Assembly (NCBI GenBank): GCA_004020875.1 | Contig: SAPZ01000002.1 | Location: 310,001 to 374,000, forward strand | Length of the DNA: 64,000 bases | Source of the DNA: Mesorhizobium sp. | Lineage (GTDB): Bacteria; Pseudomonadota; Alphaproteobacteria; Rhizobiales; Rhizobiaceae | Direction of reading: 5' to 3' | Part shown: positions 60,481 through 64,000 of the stretch, piece after piece | Position numbering within the stretch: the first letter of the stretch is position 1 | How the letters are laid out: each line of letters begins with the position of its first letter | Program-made: the position numbers and the translations under genes | Notes under the pieces: model-generated | Database searches by the model: none | What the model was told of the DNA's origin: nothing | What the model saw: the letters and a program-made list of their open reading frames with translations, nothing else

Positions 60481-61959
60481 TTAGAGTCCACCCATACAGA
60501 GATACTTCATCTCGAGATACTCCTCCAAGCCATGTCTCGACCCTTCGCGACCGATCCCCGATTGCTTCATGCCGCCAAAGGGAGCGGCTTCCGATGACAT
60601 CCGCCCAGTGTTGATACCGATCATGCCATATTCGAGCGCCTCGGCCACGTGCCAGACGCGCTTGAGATTGGAGGCATAGAAATAGGCGGCAAGGCCGTAG
60701 ATCGTATCGTTGGCTGCGCGCACTACATGATCGGGATTGTCAAAGCGGATGACCGGCGCGAGCGGCCCAAAGGTCTCCTCCTGCGCGAGCAGCATCTCGC
60801 TTGTGATGCCCGTCAGAACCGTCGGCTCGAAAAAGGTGCCGCCGTGACCTACCCGGCTTCCGCCGCAACAGATGGCTCCGCCTTTCTCGATCGCATCCGC
60901 AATATGAGCCTCGATCTTGGCGAGGGCATGGGCGTCGATCAACGGCCCGACGGCGACACCCGGTTTGAAGCCATCGCCGACCGAGAGCGAGCGAACCCGC
61001 GCCGTAAATTTCTCGACGAATTCGTCGTGCACGCCTGATTGCGCATACAGCCGGTTGGCGGAGACGCAGGTCTGTCCAGCATTGCGGAACTTTGCCTGGA
61101 TTGCACCGTCGACGGCAGCATCGACATCGGCATCATCGAAGACGATGAACGGCGCGTTCCCGCCCAGTTCGAGGCTGACTTTCTTGACCTGATCCGAGCA
61201 CTGGCGCATCAGCAGCCGCCCGACTTCGGTTGAGCCGGTGAAACTGATCTTGCGCACTTTTGGATTGACGCAGAGCTCACGCCCGACCGCTGCACCTTCA
61301 GAGGCATAGATCATATTGACGACGCCATCGGGGAAACCCGCCTCCGCCGCCAGCGCGAACATCGCGCCAGCGACGAGTGGCGTCTGCTCAGCCGGTTTCA
61401 GGACGATCGCGCAACCAGCCGCCAGAGCCGGAGAAATCTTGCGGGCCACCATCGAAGCAGGAAAATTCCAGGGCGTAATGGTGCCAACGACACCGATCGG
61501 CTGCTTGATCACCAGCATCCGCCGATCCGTCGAAGGAGCGGAAATCGTCTCGCCATAGATGCGATTGGCCTCTTCCGCATACCATTGCAAATAAGCGGCG
61601 GCGTGCGAGATTTCCGATACTGCCTCGGGCAGCGGCTTACCCATCTCGGCGGTCAGGATTGCAGCCAGGTCATCCGTGTGATCAAGGATCAGTTGGTGCC
61701 AGCGCCACAATGTGTCACTGCGATCTCGAGCGGTCAGAGCTGCCCATTTGGCTTGCGCGACGTAGGCCCTGTCGATTGCAGCCTTCGTTTGCGCAGCTCC
61801 CATGTCGGGAAGCTCAGCGAGCAATTCGCCGGTTGAGGGATTGAAGACCTGGAACACGCTTCGCTCACGCTGTTCGCCGCAGGATGCCAAGCAGTCCAGC
61901 GCGGCGAATAGACCCGGTTGTTTTAGATGGCGAAGCAGCGGACTCTTTATACCCGACAC
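60481..61959 (-). CDS. gabD: NAD(P)-dependent succinate-semialdehyde-type dehydrogenase
   Basis: A 492-residue aldehyde dehydrogenase. It shows VFNPSTGELLAELPDMGAAQ, the cofactor segment PIGVVGTITPWNFPASM, KPAEQTPLVAGAMFALAAEA, FTGSTEVGRLLMRQCSD, catalytic Glu in SLELGGNAPFIVFDDAD, Cys in RNAGQTCVSANR and the end EAAPFGGMKQSGIGREGS, all typical for GabD (class I SSADH) including the C-terminal MKYLCMGGL. I start it at the GTG at 61959, which has AAGGAG eight bases upstream; the longer frame above is without similarity. It oxidises succinate semialdehyde or a related aldehyde. Confidence 0.9.
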   Translation of the reverse strand: MSGIKSPLLRHLKQPGLFAALDCLASCGEQRERSVFQVFNPSTGELLAELPDMGAAQTKAAIDRAYVAQAKWAALTARDRSDTLWRWHQLILDHTDDLAAILTAEMGKPLPEAVSEISHAAAYLQWYAEEANRIYGETISAPSTDRRMLVIKQPIGVVGTITPWNFPASMVARKISPALAAGCAIVLKPAEQTPLVAGAMFALAAEAGFPDGVVNMIYASEGAAVGRELCVNPKVRKISFTGSTEVGRLLMRQCSDQVKKVSLELGGNAPFIVFDDADVDAAVDGAIQAKFRNAGQTCVSANRLYAQSGVHDEFVEKFTARVRSLSVGDGFKPGVAVGPLIDAHALAKIEAHIADAIEKGGAICCGGSRVGHGGTFFEPTVLTGITSEMLLAQEETFGPLAPVIRFDNPDHVVRAANDTIYGLAAYFYASNLKRVWHVAEALEYGMIGINTGRMSSEAAPFGGMKQSGIGREGSRHGLEEYLEMKYLCMGGL

Positions 61960-62191
61960 AGAAAAGCTCCTTTTGATAAGGCGACGTCTCTTCTGTCGAT
62001 GTCGCGGAAAGCTGCGTAGCCGCAGCGTCACCTCGGCAGTTATTCCAGCGCACACGATAGGGCTTCTCGTCTGGGTGCTCGCCGGAGGAACCCGGCGTGC
62101 AACAGCACTGCTCTGATCCCGCGTCACGTCACATCGATGAACCGCCATCAGTCCGCCGCCGCCCTTCTGAGGCTGACGGTCAGTGCCTGGG

Positions 62192-63421
62192 CTATTCAGC
62201 ATCTCGCTCGCGTACGGCTACGCCGTCGCTCACCCGGTCGCTTGGGTGCATCACGACCCGATCGCCCTCCGACAGGCCGGACTTAATCTCTGCCACCCTG
62301 CTGTTCCGGTGTCCGATCTGGACCAGAGTCGTACGCGCTCGTGCGTCATTGGCGACATACACGGCCCAGTCGTCACCCTTTCGAAACAGCGCCGCCACCG
62401 GGACGCTGAGGACATTGTCGTCCCGCCAACTGGTCACGTGCACGATCACGCGATAATCGTGCCCGAGCTGCGACCATTTCTCGGGAGGGTCGACGAAGTC
62501 GATCTCGGTGTGGACACGCTGCTCCTCGATCCCGAGCGCAGAGACTTTGAGGAAGCCGGCTGGGTCGACGCGCGTCACCTTGCCCTGAAGCGTGGGCCCG
62601 CCCCAACCGTCGATCCGGACGGCTGCGCCGGGCCTGATCTGGACCGCATCGGTCGACAGCAGGTCCGCCACCACTTGCAGATCGAGCGGATCGCCGATCT
62701 CGACAAGCGGCGCGCCCGGCTGGACCATGCCCTCGCTCTCCTGAACAATCTTCAAGATGCGGCCGCTTACTGGCGCACGAAGCTGGATGCAGCAGGCCGG
62801 ATCGGATTGCGCGACATCGTCCGCAGGCTGGCCGAGCCGCGCCTGAATGATCGCCCGCTCGTTGCGCCGGACCTCGACTTGCGCCTTCGCGCTCGCCAAG
62901 GCTGCCTCGTCGGTGTCGCCTTCGAACCTCGCTTTGTCGAGGGCCCCCTGCGATATCGCGCCGGTCTTGGCGAGCTTTTGCGCACGATCGAGTTCTGTAC
63001 GCGAATAGACAAGCGCAGCCTCCAGCCGCCTCACTTCCGCCTCCGCGAAGATCACAGCCGCGTCGGCCGCGCTCAGCGCCGCCAGCAGCTCCTCGTGTGT
63101 GCGAACATCATGAAAGCTGGGGGTGGTCGGCTGCATAACCGCCACCACGGTCTCGTCCTTGGCGACCTGATCTCCGACATGACGCGGCGGCGAAATTCTC
63201 AGAACCTTGCCGGCAATCGGCGCCGACACAGTATAGAGGTGCCGTACCTGGGTCTTGGCTTCATCGTCGACTGTGACTTCCATTGGGCCCTTGGCCACCG
63301 TCGCCAAGTCGACTGGGATCGGTTGCGGCCATGCGAACCAGACCGCCGCCACAGCGATCAGGCCAAAGGCGACAATGCCGCCGATTTTCTTCATCCAGTT
63401 GGTCATTGATTTGGCACGCAT
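62192..63421 (-). CDS. HlyD-family periplasmic adaptor (second exporter)
   Basis: A 409-residue adaptor with an N-terminal membrane helix (IGGIVAFGLIAVAAVWFAWP), lipoyl halves SAPIAGKVLRISPPRHVGDQ and LRAPVSGRILKIVQESEG, a coiled-coil hairpin between, and the beta-barrel part with KVTRVDPAGFLKVSALGIEE. Paralogue of the adaptor at 9044-10231. The ATG at 63421 is used; a TTG overlapping the permease stop and a second ATG at 63406 are alternatives. Second gene of an operon with the permease that runs off the window. Confidence 0.9.
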   Translation of the reverse strand: MRAKSMTNWMKKIGGIVAFGLIAVAAVWFAWPQPIPVDLATVAKGPMEVTVDDEAKTQVRHLYTVSAPIAGKVLRISPPRHVGDQVAKDETVVAVMQPTTPSFHDVRTHEELLAALSAADAAVIFAEAEVRRLEAALVYSRTELDRAQKLAKTGAISQGALDKARFEGDTDEAALASAKAQVEVRRNERAIIQARLGQPADDVAQSDPACCIQLRAPVSGRILKIVQESEGMVQPGAPLVEIGDPLDLQVVADLLSTDAVQIRPGAAVRIDGWGGPTLQGKVTRVDPAGFLKVSALGIEEQRVHTEIDFVDPPEKWSQLGHDYRVIVHVTSWRDDNVLSVPVAALFRKGDDWAVYVANDARARTTLVQIGHRNSRVAEIKSGLSEGDRVVMHPSDRVSDGVAVRERDAE

Positions 63422-63426
63422 GGTCT

Positions 63427-64000
63427 TCAATCTCGCGTCTTGAGAACGGCAACGAGGTCGAGTCGATTGACTCGCCTGCGGACGATCAGTGCTGAGAGCA
63501 CAGCCGCCGCAATGACGGTCGCGCTGGCGAAAACATAGGTTGCAGGGTCGACGACCAGCCGTACTCGCATCAGTTCCCCTGCAAGGTTCGTCTTCATGAT
63601 CCAGGCAAGACCGTAGCCCATAGCCCAGCCCGGCGGCTGCGCGATCAGGGTCAACAGCACCAGTTCAAGCAGAAGGATGCGCAGCACCTCGCCGTGCGTG
63701 AAGCCAAGCACCCGAAGGCTTGCCAGTTCCCTGGCTCGTTCGGACAGGGAAACGCGAGCGTTGTTGTAAACCACGCCGAACGCGATAACGGCTGCGAGCC
63801 CCGTGTAGATGCTGGACATCGTTGTGACCAGAATTGCCACGGCGTCGCGGAAAGTGGCGAGGGACGCCGTTTGCAGAGCCAGGCTGCTGACGACCGGCAT
63901 AGCCTTGACTGCTGTGTAGAACTCATCCTGCCTGTTCCTGTCCAGGCTGACATTGACGCCGTTCGCCATCGGCGCTTCGCGCAGCAGCTTGGCCAGCGCT
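63427..64000 (-). CDS. ABC exporter permease, FtsX-like, partial
   Basis: The last 190 residues of an FtsX/MacB-like permease, cut by the window end. The C-terminal three-helix block is complete: SSIYTGLAAVIAFGVVYNNA, SLRVLGFTHGEVLRILLLEL, YVFASATVIAAAVLSALIVR and the end [17 protein letters not shown], identical in style to the permease at 10234-12600. The continuation upstream of 64000 is open in the same frame. Confidence 0.9.
   Translation of the reverse strand, partial: ALAKLLREAPMANGVNVSLDRNRQDEFYTAVKAMPVVSSLALQTASLATFRDAVAILVTTMSSIYTGLAAVIAFGVVYNNARVSLSERARELASLRVLGFTHGEVLRILLLELVLLTLIAQPPGWAMGYGLAWIMKTNLAGELMRVRLVVDPATYVFASATVIAAAVLSALIVRRRVNRLDLVAVLKTRD

Noticed and set aside
60213..60491. 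Short minus-strand frames (75 and 92 codons) between tetR remnant and gabD
   Set aside because: The start codons lie in or just at the gabD end, no ribosome-binding site is seen and no family can be recognised.

Overview
The window is a GC-rich chromosomal or large-replicon segment of an alphaproteobacterium, most likely a Hyphomicrobiales (Rhizobiales) member of the Mesorhizobium/Phyllobacteriaceae/Brucella type. I infer this from the FixL/FixJ oxygen sensor, the narK1-narK2 fusion heading a nar operon with a parvulin gene, the UbiTUV set, and the general protein sequences. No rRNA, tRNA, CRISPR array or intact insertion sequence was seen.

Layout. 0-3 kb: accessory DNA with a helix-turn-helix protein of unknown role and an orphan glucoamylase-family protein. 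3-14 kb: a perfect FNR/FixK box, a decayed universal stress protein, a beta-CASP metallo-beta-lactamase protein, a P-type cation ATPase, an AI-2E-type membrane protein, a complete ABC exporter (ATPase, FtsX-like permease, HlyD adaptor) behind its own FNR/NNR-like box, and a VIT1/CCC1 transporter. 14-22.5 kb: an extracytoplasmic flavin electron-transfer operon (ApbE, PepSY-flavodoxin-reductase fusion, DUF2271 protein with a flavinylation-like motif, acidic secreted protein, cytochrome b561, PepSY protein) divergent from an OmpR-type regulator and a frameshifted sensor kinase. 22.8-26.1 kb: remnant of a RIC-type iron-centre repair gene, then fixL, a broken fixJ and a stand-alone receiver. 26.3-46.8 kb: an anaerobic respiration island. 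On the minus strand are narK1K2-narGHJI-parvulin-small ORF, a moeA remnant and DUF2478. A NarR/DNR-like Crp/Fnr regulator diverges from narK and is followed by a TDT transporter. Then come ubiD-ubiX (minus) and DUF6455-ubiT-ubiU-ubiV-mogA/moaB (plus). 46.9-50.8 kb: a three-subunit molybdenum hydroxylase and a DUF2249 protein. 51.2-58.5 kb: three alpha/beta hydrolases, an isochorismatase-like hydrolase, a NarL-type two-component system and an AraC regulator. 58.7-60.2 kb: a rearranged stretch with truncated kinase, outer-membrane efflux and TetR genes and one small intact transcription unit for a RiPP-like precursor peptide. 60.5-64 kb: a succinate-semialdehyde-type dehydrogenase and a second HlyD/FtsX exporter cut by the window end.

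The central theme is low-oxygen life. Nitrate is imported and reduced by NarK/NarGHI. Molybdenum cofactor genes serve NarG and the hydroxylase. UbiT/U/V would supply ubiquinone hydroxylations without O2, with UbiD/UbiX for decarboxylation. Three perfect FNR/FixK/NNR-type palindromes (3086, 13403, 38613), a further palindrome at 38635 and four imperfect matches (23409, 25624, 39539, 43290) suggest co-regulation of these blocks. A second theme is decay: fixJ, ric, usp, moeA, a QseC-like kinase, a tetR gene and an efflux gene are all broken or fragmentary, so the sensing and regulatory layer looks partly dismantled while the catalytic genes remain intact.
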